This document shows positions 19,901 through 26,289 of a DNA stretch of 64,000 bases, in pieces (position 1 is the first letter of the stretch; each line of letters begins with the position of its first letter). Both the position numbers and the translations under genes were made by a program. The notes below the pieces were generated by a model. The model was not told the DNA's origin. It did not search any database and was given only the letters and a program-made list of their open reading frames with translations. Source of the stretch: Nonomuraea rubra (GTDB lineage: Bacteria > Actinomycetota > Actinomycetes > Streptosporangiales > Streptosporangiaceae); NCBI RefSeq assembly GCF_014207985.1, contig NZ_JACHMI010000001.1, positions 8,291,001-8,355,000 of the forward strand, read 5' to 3'.

Positions 19901-20439
19901 TGAAATTTCGCGGCGGCCTTCAGCGCCTCGTCGTACTGGCCGAGCCGCAGCCTCGTCTGCACCTCGCCCGACGGGCAGCCCGTGGTGGCGATCAGGCCGT
20001 CGGCGTGCTCGGCCAGGATGTCGGCGTCCATGCGCGCCCACTTGCGCACGAAGCCCTCGGTGTAGGCGCGCGAGGACAGCCGCATCAGGTTGTGCAGGCC
20101 CGTCTTGTTGCGCGCCCAGATCGTCATGTGGGTGTAGTAACCACCCGCCGAGACGTCGTCGCGCTTCTGGTGCGGCTCGCCCCACAGCACCGGCTTCTTG
20201 TTGTGCCGCGACTCCGGCGCGACGTACGCCTCGATGCCGATGATCGGCTTGATGTCGGCGGCCGTGGCCTGCTTGTAGAAGTCGTAGGCGCCGTGCATGT
20301 TGCCGTGGTCGGTGATCGCGATCGCGGGCATCCCCAGGTCACCGACCTGCTTGAACATCTGCTTGAGGCGGGCCGCCCCGTCCAGCATGGAGTATTCCGT
20401 ATGTACATGCAGGTGCACGAACGAGTCGCTGGACGACAT
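16912..20439 (-). CDS. dnaE: DNA polymerase III alpha subunit DnaE
   Basis: Catalytic subunit of the replicative polymerase, 1175 residues from ATG 20439. The N-terminal PHP domain begins FVHLHVHTEYSMLDGAARL and retains DHGNMHGAYDFY. The palm carries the metal-binding PDVDIDFDERRR near residue 420 and VGPGRGSAAGSLVAYAMGI. HhH and OB folds (VVTVGGILSGVQRKVTKKGDTWV) follow. No intein is present. GGGAGG lies 9 nt before ATG 20439; the in-frame ATG at 20475 overlaps the predicted transcription start and lacks a ribosome site. Length matches actinobacterial DnaE1. Confidence 0.97.
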   Translation of the reverse strand: MSSSDSFVHLHVHTEYSMLDGAARLKQMFKQVGDLGMPAIAITDHGNMHGAYDFYKQATAADIKPIIGIEAYVAPESRHNKKPVLWGEPHQKRDDVSAGGYYTHMTIWARNKTGLHNLMRLSSRAYTEGFVRKWARMDADILAEHADGLIATTGCPSGEVQTRLRLGQYDEALKAAAKFQDIFGKENFFLEIMDHGLDIERRVRDGLTRISKELNIPPLVTNDSHYTYESDASSHDALLCIQTGKQLSDPDRFRFDGSGYYIKSADEMRAVDSSDLWAEGCRNTLLVAERVDATGFFEFKNLMPTYPVPDGMTESAFFRQTVWEGMDRRWPEGYDEEHRRQAEYEIGIIEQMGFPSYFLVVADFIMWAKENGIPVGPGRGSAAGSLVAYAMGITDLDPLPHGLIFERFLNPERVSMPDVDIDFDERRRGDVIRYVTEKWGADKVAMIATFGTIKAKAAIKDAGRVLGYPYALGDRVSKAFPPAVMGKDIPLAGIFDKDHPRYAEAGELRRLYEEDVDVKATMDLGKGLEGLIRQTGVHAAGVIMSAEVLTDHIPIMRRDSDGAIITQFDYPTCETLGLLKMDFLGLRNLTIMDDCLKMIEATTGEKVDLLSLPLDDRKSYELLARGDTLGVFQLDGGGMRSLLRLMRPDNFEDISAALALYRPGPMGANSHTNYALRKNGQQDITPIHPALEEPLKDILDTTYGLIIYQEQVMAIAQKVAGFTLGAADLLRRAMGKKKKAELDKQYAGFEKGMLDNGFPAEAIKALWDILLPFSDYAFNKAHTAAYGLIAYWTAYLKANYPAAYMAALLSSVKDDKDKSALYLNECRRMGIKVFPPDVNDSDFDFTPRGTDIRFGLSAVRNVGGNVVDGIISARKEKGRFADFKDFLRKVPAIVCNKRVIESLIKAGAFDSLGHVRKGLVMVHEQAVDAIIDIKKNEAIGQDSLFGAIDGGEDQTFDVQIPVGEWDKNTLLQFEREMLGLYVSDHPLFGVEHILAAGADCSVAAVQDESRSDGQVVTVGGILSGVQRKVTKKGDTWVLTQLEDLAGSIEVMIFPSAYQLCSTLLAEDAIVFVKGRIDKREDVAKIIAMEVTAPDLTVEAGGPLLVSLPLTRCTPPVVGRLKEILTTHPGTSEVHLQVHNGPKTTVMRVDDRLRVTPSPALMGDLKQLLGPACLGA

Positions 20440-20478
20440 GGAGCGGCGCCTCCCGGTCTCGGTGGGTTGTGGCATCTG

Positions 20479-20484
20479 ACTTTA
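20479..20484 (-). promoter_or_regulatory. -10 element TAAAGT for dnaE
   Basis: TAAAGT on the minus strand fits TANNNT and predicts a start near 20472. This gives a 5' UTR of about 33 nt containing the GGGAGG ribosome site of ATG 20439, and it excludes the upstream ATG at 20475 as the start. Confidence 0.45.
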
Positions 20485-20566
20485 GTGGTCCCGACCGACA
20501 ACCCGGGGCCCATCCGGCGGCCCGGGGGACCGGCGCGCCGCGGGCGGCGGCGATCAGCAGCACCGA

Positions 20567-20572
20567 TATCCT
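20567..20572 (+). promoter_or_regulatory. -10 element TATCCT for the permease gene
   Basis: TATCCT fits TANNNT. The predicted start is near 20579, leaving about 27 nt of leader that contains GAGGAG 7 nt before the GTG at 20606. Confidence 0.45.
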
Positions 20573-20605
20573 CGGATTCACACTGGGTGATCGAGGAGTC
20601 ACGGG

Positions 20606-21946
20606 GTGCGCACGCAGACCGAAGAGGGATACACGCACGCGCTGGGCAACCGCCAGGTCCAGATGATCGCCATCGGCGGGGCCATCGGCGTGGGCCTGTT
20701 CCTGGGCTCCGGGGGCCGGCTCGCAGCCGCCGGGCCCGCGCTGGTGCTCTCCTACGCCGCCGCCGGGATCGCCGCGTTCTTCGTCATGCGGGCGCTCGGC
20801 GAGCTCGTGCTCTACCGGCCGGTCTCCGGCTCGTTCGTCGACTACGCCGGTGAGTTCATCGGCCCGTGGGCGGCCTTCGCCAGCGGCTGGATGTACTGGA
20901 TCAACTGGGCGGCCACCGGCGTCGCCGAGCTGACCGCGATCGCCGCCTACATCCACTACTGGGCGCCGGCCTTCCCCCAGTGGCTCACGGCGCTGATCGC
21001 GCTCGGCTTCGTCATGACGGTCAACCTGCTGTCGGTGCGCCTGTTCGGCGAGCTGGAGTTCTGGTTCGCCATGCTCAAGGTGCTGGCCATCACGGTGTTC
21101 CTGGTCGTCGGCCTGGTGCTGGTGGTGTTCGCGATCGGCCAGGCGGGGCCGCACAACCTGGTCTCGCACGGCGGGTTCTTCCCGACCGGGTTCCCGCTGG
21201 TGCTGATGAGCCTGCAGTCGGTGGTGTTCGCGTACGCGTCGATCGAGCTGGTCGGCATCACGGCGGGCGAGACGGCCAGGCCGCGCGAGGTCATGCCGAA
21301 GGCCATCAACGGCGTGGTGTGGCGGATCGCGATCTTCTACGTGGGCTCGGTGGCGCTGCTGGCGATGGTCCTGCCGTGGACCGCCTACCGCGCGGGCACG
21401 TCCCCGTTCGTGACGGTCTTCTCCGGGCTAGGCATCCCGTGGGCGGCCGACGCCATGAACCTCGTCGTGATCACCGCCGCGCTCTCGTCCTGCAACTCCG
21501 GCCTGTACGCCACGGGCCGCATCCTGCGCTCGATGGCCATGAAGCAGGAGGCGCCCCGCTTCGCCGGCGCCCTGAGCACCAGGCACGTGCCGATCGGCGG
21601 CATCCTGTTCACCGCGATCATGTTCCTGGCGGGGGTGGCGCTGTTCTATTTCCTGCCGGAGCGGGCCTTCAACATCGCCACCGCCGTGGCCTCCCTGGGG
21701 GTGATCACGACGTGGGGCGTGCTGGTGCACTGCCAGACCCGGCTGCGCCGCACGGGTCACCGCTCGGACTTCCCGATGCCGGGCTCGCCCTACACCAACT
21801 GGCTGACGATGGCGTTCCTGGCGCTGGTGGTGCTGCTGATGCCGTTCGCCGACGAGGACCAGCGGGTGGCGTTCTACCTGATCCCCCTGCTGGCCGCCGC
21901 CATCGCGCTGGGCTGGTGGGCCGTCCGGCGCCGCCGCCCGTCCTGA
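20606..21946 (+). CDS. APC-family amino acid permease (AnsP/CycA-like)
   Basis: Twelve-helix amino acid:proton symporter of 446 residues. The conserved helix 1 motif is MIAIGGAIGVGLFLGSGGRL, followed by AAAGPALVLSYAAAGIAAFFVMRALGEL. Helix 6 has SLQSVVFAYASIELVGITAGE, with the GITAGE-type loop and ARPREVMPKAIN typical of the AnsP, CycA and GabP group. L-asparagine or another neutral amino acid is a reasonable guess for the substrate, not proven. The GTG start at 20606 is well placed behind GAGGAG. It stands alone between dnaE (divergent) and the SGNH hydrolase gene. Confidence 0.92.
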   Translation: MRTQTEEGYTHALGNRQVQMIAIGGAIGVGLFLGSGGRLAAAGPALVLSYAAAGIAAFFVMRALGELVLYRPVSGSFVDYAGEFIGPWAAFASGWMYWINWAATGVAELTAIAAYIHYWAPAFPQWLTALIALGFVMTVNLLSVRLFGELEFWFAMLKVLAITVFLVVGLVLVVFAIGQAGPHNLVSHGGFFPTGFPLVLMSLQSVVFAYASIELVGITAGETARPREVMPKAINGVVWRIAIFYVGSVALLAMVLPWTAYRAGTSPFVTVFSGLGIPWAADAMNLVVITAALSSCNSGLYATGRILRSMAMKQEAPRFAGALSTRHVPIGGILFTAIMFLAGVALFYFLPERAFNIATAVASLGVITTWGVLVHCQTRLRRTGHRSDFPMPGSPYTNWLTMAFLALVVLLMPFADEDQRVAFYLIPLLAAAIALGWWAVRRRRPS

Positions 21947-21987
21947 GGCCGCCGTTCCCGCACGCCCGCGGCGCCGGGGTCGCTGGG

Positions 21988-22028
21988 TAGTCTCGATGGC
22001 GCAGCAGAGGAGTCGCCGGGCGGGGAGG
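21988..22028 (+). promoter_or_regulatory. Promoter and ribosome site that favour a CTG start
   Basis: TAGTCT (21988-21993) fits TANNNT and predicts a start near 22000. GGGGAGG (22022-22028) lies 5 nt before CTG at 22034. No ATG, GTG or TTG lies in frame between the promoter and GTG 22067, and that GTG has no ribosome site at normal distance. Confidence 0.45.
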
Positions 22029-22033
22029 TCGCA

Positions 22034-23107
22034 CTGGACGCAGCGAGAAGGAAGATCGTCCAGACGGTGGCCGCGGCCGCCATCGGCGTCGCGCTGGCCG
22101 TGGCGTGCCTGCCCCTGGGCGTCTACCCGAGGCTGGCCTGCGCCGTGCTGGACGCGGGCTGCCCCACCGGCGCCGCGCCGCGGGGCGAGTTACCGCGCCT
22201 CACCAGGCTGACGGCCGTCCAGGTGGCCCAGAGCGGCACGTACGTGGCGCTCGGCGACTCCTACTCCTCCGGCGAGGGGGTGTGGGAGCTGGACCAGGCT
22301 CCGGTCAACGACGGGGCCGACCGCTGCCACCGCTCGGAGGGCTCGTACGTGCCGCTCGTCGCCGAGGCCTACCGGTTCGGCGGCGGCACCGCCTTCTACG
22401 CCTGCAGCGGCGCCACCACCCGCCAGCTCCTGTCGGGCCAGTACGGCCAGCCGCCCCAGATCACCCGCGTCACCGCGGCGGCGAGCCTGGTGACGCTGAG
22501 CATCGGGGGCAACGACGCCGGCTTCTCCAAGGTGCTGACGGGCTGCATCGTCAAGATCCCGTGGTCGTCGGCCTGCGTCGACCAGGACGCCGCGGTCAAC
22601 CGGCGCATCGAGGAGCTGCGTACGAGCATGCTCCAGGTGCTCAGGGAGGTACGCGGGCGCGCGCCCGCCGCGCGCGTCATCGTGCTCGGCTACCCGCGCC
22701 CGTTCCCCGAGCAACCGGTGGAGAGCGTCGACAACCTGACCGTGGCCGACCAGCGCTGGCTGAACACCATGACGCGGCGGCTCAACGACACGGTCGGGTC
22801 GGTGGTGGCGGAGTTCGACCGGGCCATCGCGGCGTTCGGGGCGCCGGGCAGCGCCGAGTACGTGGACGCCTACGAGGCGTTCGCCGGGCACGAGGTGGGC
22901 CGGCCGCGCCCGTTCCTGAACGGGCTGGCCGTGGACATGGACGAGCTGCGGGTCAACGCGCGCAGCTACCACCCGACGGGTGACGGCTACCGCCGCTTCG
23001 CCGAGCTCATCACCAAGCAGATCGCCGCCGGCCCCGGGCGGCCGATGAACAACGTCCTGGTCACCGACCCGAACGCTCCTCGGCAAGGTGCAGCCCCGCC
23101 TCGATGA
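22034..23107 (+). CDS. Exported SGNH/GDSL-type hydrolase
   Basis: Lipase/esterase-like SGNH hydrolase of about 357 residues. Block I is YVALGDSYSSGEGVWE with the nucleophilic Ser, block III is LSIGGNDAGFSKV, and block V is SYHPTGDGYRRFAEL with the catalytic His and Asp-type context. Six Cys residues suggest disulfides outside the cell. Starting at CTG 22034 adds an ARRK n-region in front of the hydrophobic segment TVAAAAIGVALAVACLPLGV, giving a normal signal peptide or anchor; starting at GTG 22067 removes every positive charge. I prefer the CTG. The last 47 bases overlap the convergent chorismate-mutase fusion gene. Confidence 0.87.
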   Translation: MDAARRKIVQTVAAAAIGVALAVACLPLGVYPRLACAVLDAGCPTGAAPRGELPRLTRLTAVQVAQSGTYVALGDSYSSGEGVWELDQAPVNDGADRCHRSEGSYVPLVAEAYRFGGGTAFYACSGATTRQLLSGQYGQPPQITRVTAAASLVTLSIGGNDAGFSKVLTGCIVKIPWSSACVDQDAAVNRRIEELRTSMLQVLREVRGRAPAARVIVLGYPRPFPEQPVESVDNLTVADQRWLNTMTRRLNDTVGSVVAEFDRAIAAFGAPGSAEYVDAYEAFAGHEVGRPRPFLNGLAVDMDELRVNARSYHPTGDGYRRFAELITKQIAAGPGRPMNNVLVTDPNAPRQGAAPPR

Positions 23108-24026
23108 CGGCGTTCATGATGGCCGACAGCCGCGACTCGCCCAGCGCGGGCGCCCGCACGGCCATCCTGGCCACGACGTCGCGCTCCCTGCCCAGGTCGC
23201 GCCCGGCGAAGCCGCCGACGGGCTTGAGCCGCTGCACGATGCCCGCCAGCTCGGCCCGCCGCTCCAGCAGCGTGGCCAGGGCGGCGTCCACCCGGTCGAT
23301 CGCCTGCCTGCACTCGGGCAGCGTGGCGGGCGTCTCGTCGCGCAGCAGCGCGCCGACGACGGTCACGGCCTCCTCGGCGACCCGCCGCCCGGCCGCCCCC
23401 GCGGCCTGCGCCGCCCCCGCGGCCTGCGCCGCCCCCGCGCCTGTACCCGCGCCTGTGCCCGTGCCTGTGCCCGTGCCTGTGCCCGTGCCTGTGCCCGTGC
23501 CCGTGCCCGTGCCCGTGCCCGAGTCAATGATCAGCCCATCGGCGCCCGCCGCTACGGCGGCGGCCGACAGGCCGAGGTCGGCGGAGACGTCCACCAGCGC
23601 GGGGCGGCCCGAGGCGGCCCGCGCGGCCCGTACGAGCGCCAGGTCGGGACGGCTGCCCCCCTCGCAGAGGATCACCCGCCCGTCGCCCTCGCCCGCGCAG
23701 TAGGCGGCCAGCCCCAGCCACTCCTCCATGGAGGCCGACGCCCGCCGCTCCACCACGACCGGCAGCCCGAGCCCCGCAGCCGCGCGCACGAGGGGGATGT
23801 CGCGCGTCCACGACGCCCCCACCACGACGGCCGCCGCGTGCTCCGCGATGGCCGGCAGGTCGGCCGCCGTGGCCGGCTCCGCGAGCGTGACACCCGCGCG
23901 CAACGCGGCGGGCGGATCGGTACGCAGGCTCACCCGGTCGCCGATCACCACGGCGGGCCCCGCTCCCACGAGGAGGCCGCCCACGGCGACCGCGCCGACC
24001 GCGTGCCGTTCCAACGTCGATGACAT
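23061..24026 (-). CDS. Degenerate DAHP-synthase-like domain fused to a chorismate mutase (AroQ) domain
   Basis: Protein of about 321 residues. The C-terminal 80 residues (CRQAIDRVDAALATLLERRAELAGIVQRLK, GRERDVVARMAVRAP) are an AroQ-type chorismate mutase, which turns chorismate into prephenate for Phe and Tyr synthesis. Residues 25-168 resemble class I-beta DAHP synthase: LGLPVVVERRASASMEEWLGLA and GRVILCEGG match its Lys and CERG blocks. However, the Lys position is Glu, the expected GPCS is GDRVS, and the DVTHS-like His is absent, so this domain is probably non-catalytic. A Gly-Thr repeat joins the two. ATG 24026 has GGGGAG 5 nt upstream. A leader peptide and terminator precede it. Confidence 0.78.
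   Translation of the reverse strand: MSSTLERHAVGAVAVGGLLVGAGPAVVIGDRVSLRTDPPAALRAGVTLAEPATAADLPAIAEHAAAVVVGASWTRDIPLVRAAAGLGLPVVVERRASASMEEWLGLAAYCAGEGDGRVILCEGGSRPDLALVRAARAASGRPALVDVSADLGLSAAAVAAGADGLIIDSGTGTGTGTGTGTGTGTGTGTGTGAGTGAGAAQAAGAAQAAGAAGRRVAEEAVTVVGALLRDETPATLPECRQAIDRVDAALATLLERRAELAGIVQRLKPVGGFAGRDLGRERDVVARMAVRAPALGESRLSAIMNAVIEAGLHLAEERSGR
23455..23520. repeat. Eleven tandem hexamers GTGCCC/GTGCCT encoding a Gly-Thr linker
   Basis: Eleven consecutive hexamers, GTGCCC or GTGCCT, lie in frame within the chorismate-mutase fusion and encode alternating Gly and Thr. A related A/G-rich stretch (AAQAAG twice) adjoins it. Copy number is likely to vary between strains by slippage. 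Because the unit is 6 bases, changes keep the reading frame. Confidence 0.85.
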
Positions 24027-24070
24027 CCCGACTCCCCACTGTGGCCGGCCCTCGGAGCCGGCGGAAAACC

Positions 24071-24100
24071 AAAAAGGCAGAGACGGTCTGTCTCTGCCTT
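24071..24100 (-). terminator. Intrinsic terminator in the leader of the chorismate-mutase fusion gene
   Basis: On the minus strand AAGGCAGAGAC pairs perfectly with GTCTCTGCCTT around the loop AGACC, and the stem runs into a five-T tract. It lies between the leader peptide (24181-24122) and the structural gene (start 24026), with no promoter visible after it. It therefore acts in the 5' leader, as expected of an attenuator. I could not identify a convincing antiterminator pairing. Confidence 0.75.
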
Positions 24101-24121
24101 CGTGCCGACTCCAGGTGGTCG

Positions 24122-24181
24122 CTAGCTGACGACCGGCTCTCCCGGAGCCGGCTCGGTAAACGCGTAGCGACGACAAGTCAT
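24122..24181 (-). CDS. Putative leaderless attenuator peptide, 19 aa (MTCRRYAFTEPAPGEPVVS)
   Basis: A 20-codon ORF starts with ATG at 24181, 6 nt after TAGGGT (24193-24188), so it would be translated from the first base of the transcript. It contains single Tyr and Phe codons next to Cys and two Arg codons, and ends 22 bases before the terminator stem. A hairpin, CCGGCTC paired with GAGCCGG, lies over its 3' half. The layout is that of a transcription-attenuation leader upstream of an aromatic-pathway gene. The regulatory amino acid is not certain because the codons are not repeated. Confidence 0.5.
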   Translation of the reverse strand: MTCRRYAFTEPAPGEPVVS

Positions 24182-24314
24182 ATCTGAACCCTACACCCCT
24201 GTCTCCACCTGCTGGGCGGCGCTTCTCACATGGCGGACTGACCTTCAGGCGAGTCGCCGTTGATCCCTGCCCATGAGAGTATTTCTTGGCCTAGAGGAGG
24301 GTTTGAGGCCGTTG

Positions 24315-26276
24315 ATGTCGGATCGCAAGCAGGACGGACGCCGCATCGCCGGCCGCTACCAGCTGCAGGAACCCATCGGCAGGGGCGGGATGGGCATCGT
24401 CTGGCGCGCCTACGACGAGCTCCTGGATCGCACGGTCGCGGTCAAGGAGGTCAGGTACGCCGCCGCCCTGGGCGAGGAGGTGCAGCTGCTGAACCGGCGC
24501 ACGATGCGCGAGGCGAGGGCGGCGGCGAGGTTCGAGCATCCCAACGTGATCGTCGTGCACGACGTGATCGAGGAGGATGAACGTCCCTGGATCGTCATGC
24601 AGCTCGTCCAGTCGCGCTCGCTGGGGGCCGTGATCAAGCAGGACGGGCCGCTGCAGCCCAAGCGAGTGGCGGAGATCGGCCTGGCCGTGCTGGACGCGCT
24701 GCACCGCGCCCACGAGGCGGGCGTGCTGCACCGCGACGTCAAACCCGAGAACGTGCTGCTGGCCGACGACGGCCGCGTCGTGCTCACCGACTTCGGCATC
24801 GCCACGCTGGAGACCGAGACGCAGCTCACCGTGACGGGCCTGGCGGGCACGCCGGCGTTCATCGCGCCCGAGCGGCTCAAGGGCCTGCCCGCGCGGCGCG
24901 AGTCCGACCTGTGGTCCCTGGGCGCCACGCTCTACACGGCGGTGGAGGGCCGCTCCCCGCACGAGCGCGGGATGGCGCTGGCCACCATGCACGCCGTGCT
25001 CACCGACGAGCCCGACCCCGCCACGCACGCGGGCCCGCTCACCGATGTGATCAACGGGCTGCTGGTCAAGGAGCCGGTGCAGCGGCTGACGTACGAGGAG
25101 GCGCAGCGCATGCTGCGCCGGGCCCTGCGCGCCATGATCGCCGCCGAGCCGGACACCGGCGCGACCGGCCCGTCCGTCTCGCCGCCCACCAAGCAGTTCC
25201 CCGCCGCGCAGGAACTCCAGGTGCCGGCCCCGGCCGAGCAGAAGCGCCCCGTCGCGCCGCCGGCCAGGCCGAAGCGGCCCGGCCCCGCCAAGGCCAGGCG
25301 CCCCTACGAGCCCGTCGAGGACGACACCCCGACCGACCCGAACCTCCTGGCCGCCCGCGCCTCCCAGGAGGGAGCGCCCCAGGCCGTGCCCAACGCCGTG
25401 CCCAACGCCGTGCCCAACGCCGGGCCCGCCGCCGCCCCCAACGCCGTGCCCGCAGCCCTGCCCGAGACCGGCGCGCGCATCCCGCACACGCCGACCGTGG
25501 AGCCGCCGCTGCCGCCCGCCGAGTCCACGATGGACGCGGCCAGGCCCGATCCGCAGCGCAAGCCCACGATCGTCATCGCGGCGGCCGTGGCGGTGCTGCT
25601 GGTGGCGATCGTGGGCGGCTACCTCGGCCTGAACTCCGCCCCCGGCGACGACGCCGCGGAGCGTTCCGCCACGCGTGCGGCAGGCGTCACGACCAGCCCG
25701 GCGCAGCCGTCGCCCAGCGCGTCCGCCTCGCAGCCGCCCTCGGCCTCGCCCACGGCCTCGTCCTCCCCGTCGCCGAGTGCCTCGCCCACCTCTGAACCCG
25801 AGAAGACCGAGGAGGCCGAGAAGGACCCGCTGCCGTCCGGGTGGAAGTACTACACGGACAAGAAGCTCGGCTTCAAGATCGGCCTGCCCAAGGGCTGGGA
25901 CGAGTGGACGCGCACCGGCAGGGGCGTCGAGTTCAAGGGCCCGGGCGGGGCGCCCAACGCGCACGTACGCGTCGAGGAGATGCCCAAGCTGGGCAAGGAC
26001 CCGCTGAAGGGCTGGAAGAAGCTGGAGCCCAGCCTCAAGGACCGGTACGGCGGCTACAAGAAGATCGGCATCGAGAAGGCCGACTTCCGCGAGGCCGCCG
26101 CCGACTGGGACTTCTACTGGCCCACGAACACCGGCAAGAGCCGCATCCGCTACCGGGGCTTCGTCGCCGAGAACGGGAAGACGTACGCCATCTACTGGCA
26201 CACGCTCAGCAGCCACTGGAAGCAGGACTACGACTTCTTCGAAGGCTTCTGCGCGACGTTCGTGCCCTCCAAGTAG
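24315..26276 (+). CDS. Membrane Ser/Thr protein kinase with extracytoplasmic sensor domain (kinase 1)
   Basis: PknB-type Hanks kinase of 653 residues. The glycine loop is IGRGGMGIVW (21-30), the ATP Lys is K44 in VAVKEV, the catalytic loop is LHRDVKPENV (HRD 139-141) and DFG is at 159-161. A Pro/Ala-rich juxtamembrane region contains VPNA repeats near 358-380. The single membrane helix is about 418-438. Outside, a Ser/Pro linker leads to a globular domain from about residue 505 (PSGWKYYTDKKLGFKIGLPKGW), also present in kinase 2. ATG 24315 has GAGG 6 nt upstream. There are no PASTA repeats, so its ligand is unknown. Confidence 0.93.
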   Translation: MSDRKQDGRRIAGRYQLQEPIGRGGMGIVWRAYDELLDRTVAVKEVRYAAALGEEVQLLNRRTMREARAAARFEHPNVIVVHDVIEEDERPWIVMQLVQSRSLGAVIKQDGPLQPKRVAEIGLAVLDALHRAHEAGVLHRDVKPENVLLADDGRVVLTDFGIATLETETQLTVTGLAGTPAFIAPERLKGLPARRESDLWSLGATLYTAVEGRSPHERGMALATMHAVLTDEPDPATHAGPLTDVINGLLVKEPVQRLTYEEAQRMLRRALRAMIAAEPDTGATGPSVSPPTKQFPAAQELQVPAPAEQKRPVAPPARPKRPGPAKARRPYEPVEDDTPTDPNLLAARASQEGAPQAVPNAVPNAVPNAGPAAAPNAVPAALPETGARIPHTPTVEPPLPPAESTMDAARPDPQRKPTIVIAAAVAVLLVAIVGGYLGLNSAPGDDAAERSATRAAGVTTSPAQPSPSASASQPPSASPTASSSPSPSASPTSEPEKTEEAEKDPLPSGWKYYTDKKLGFKIGLPKGWDEWTRTGRGVEFKGPGGAPNAHVRVEEMPKLGKDPLKGWKKLEPSLKDRYGGYKKIGIEKADFREAAADWDFYWPTNTGKSRIRYRGFVAENGKTYAIYWHTLSSHWKQDYDFFEGFCATFVPSK

Positions 26277-26277
26277 G

Positions 26278-26283
26278 TAGGCT
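26278..26283 (+). promoter_or_regulatory. -10 element TAGGCT for leaderless kinase 2
   Basis: TAGGCT lies in the 13-base gap after the kinase 1 stop and 6 nt before the GTG at 26290. Kinase 2 can therefore be transcribed on its own as a leaderless message. Confidence 0.5.
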
Positions 26284-26289
26284 CGCCGC

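Noticed and set aside
20475..20475. Upstream ATG as the start of dnaE
   Set aside because: It overlaps the predicted transcription start and has no ribosome site, whereas ATG 20439 has GGGAGG at 9 nt.
16444..20853. Very long plus-strand ORF (1469 codons) opposite dnaE
   Set aside because: It is the antisense shadow of dnaE in GC-rich DNA. Its product is rich in Arg, His, Val and Gly without domain signals, while the minus strand encodes an unmistakable DnaE.
23455..23520. Possible CRISPR-like or mobile repeat
   Set aside because: The units are contiguous hexamers without spacers and lie in frame inside a gene, so this is a coding microsatellite.
24074..24100. Terminator for a plus-strand gene
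   Set aside because: The T tract lies on the minus strand only, and the nearest plus-strand gene ends about 970 bases away; it fits the leader of the minus-strand gene.
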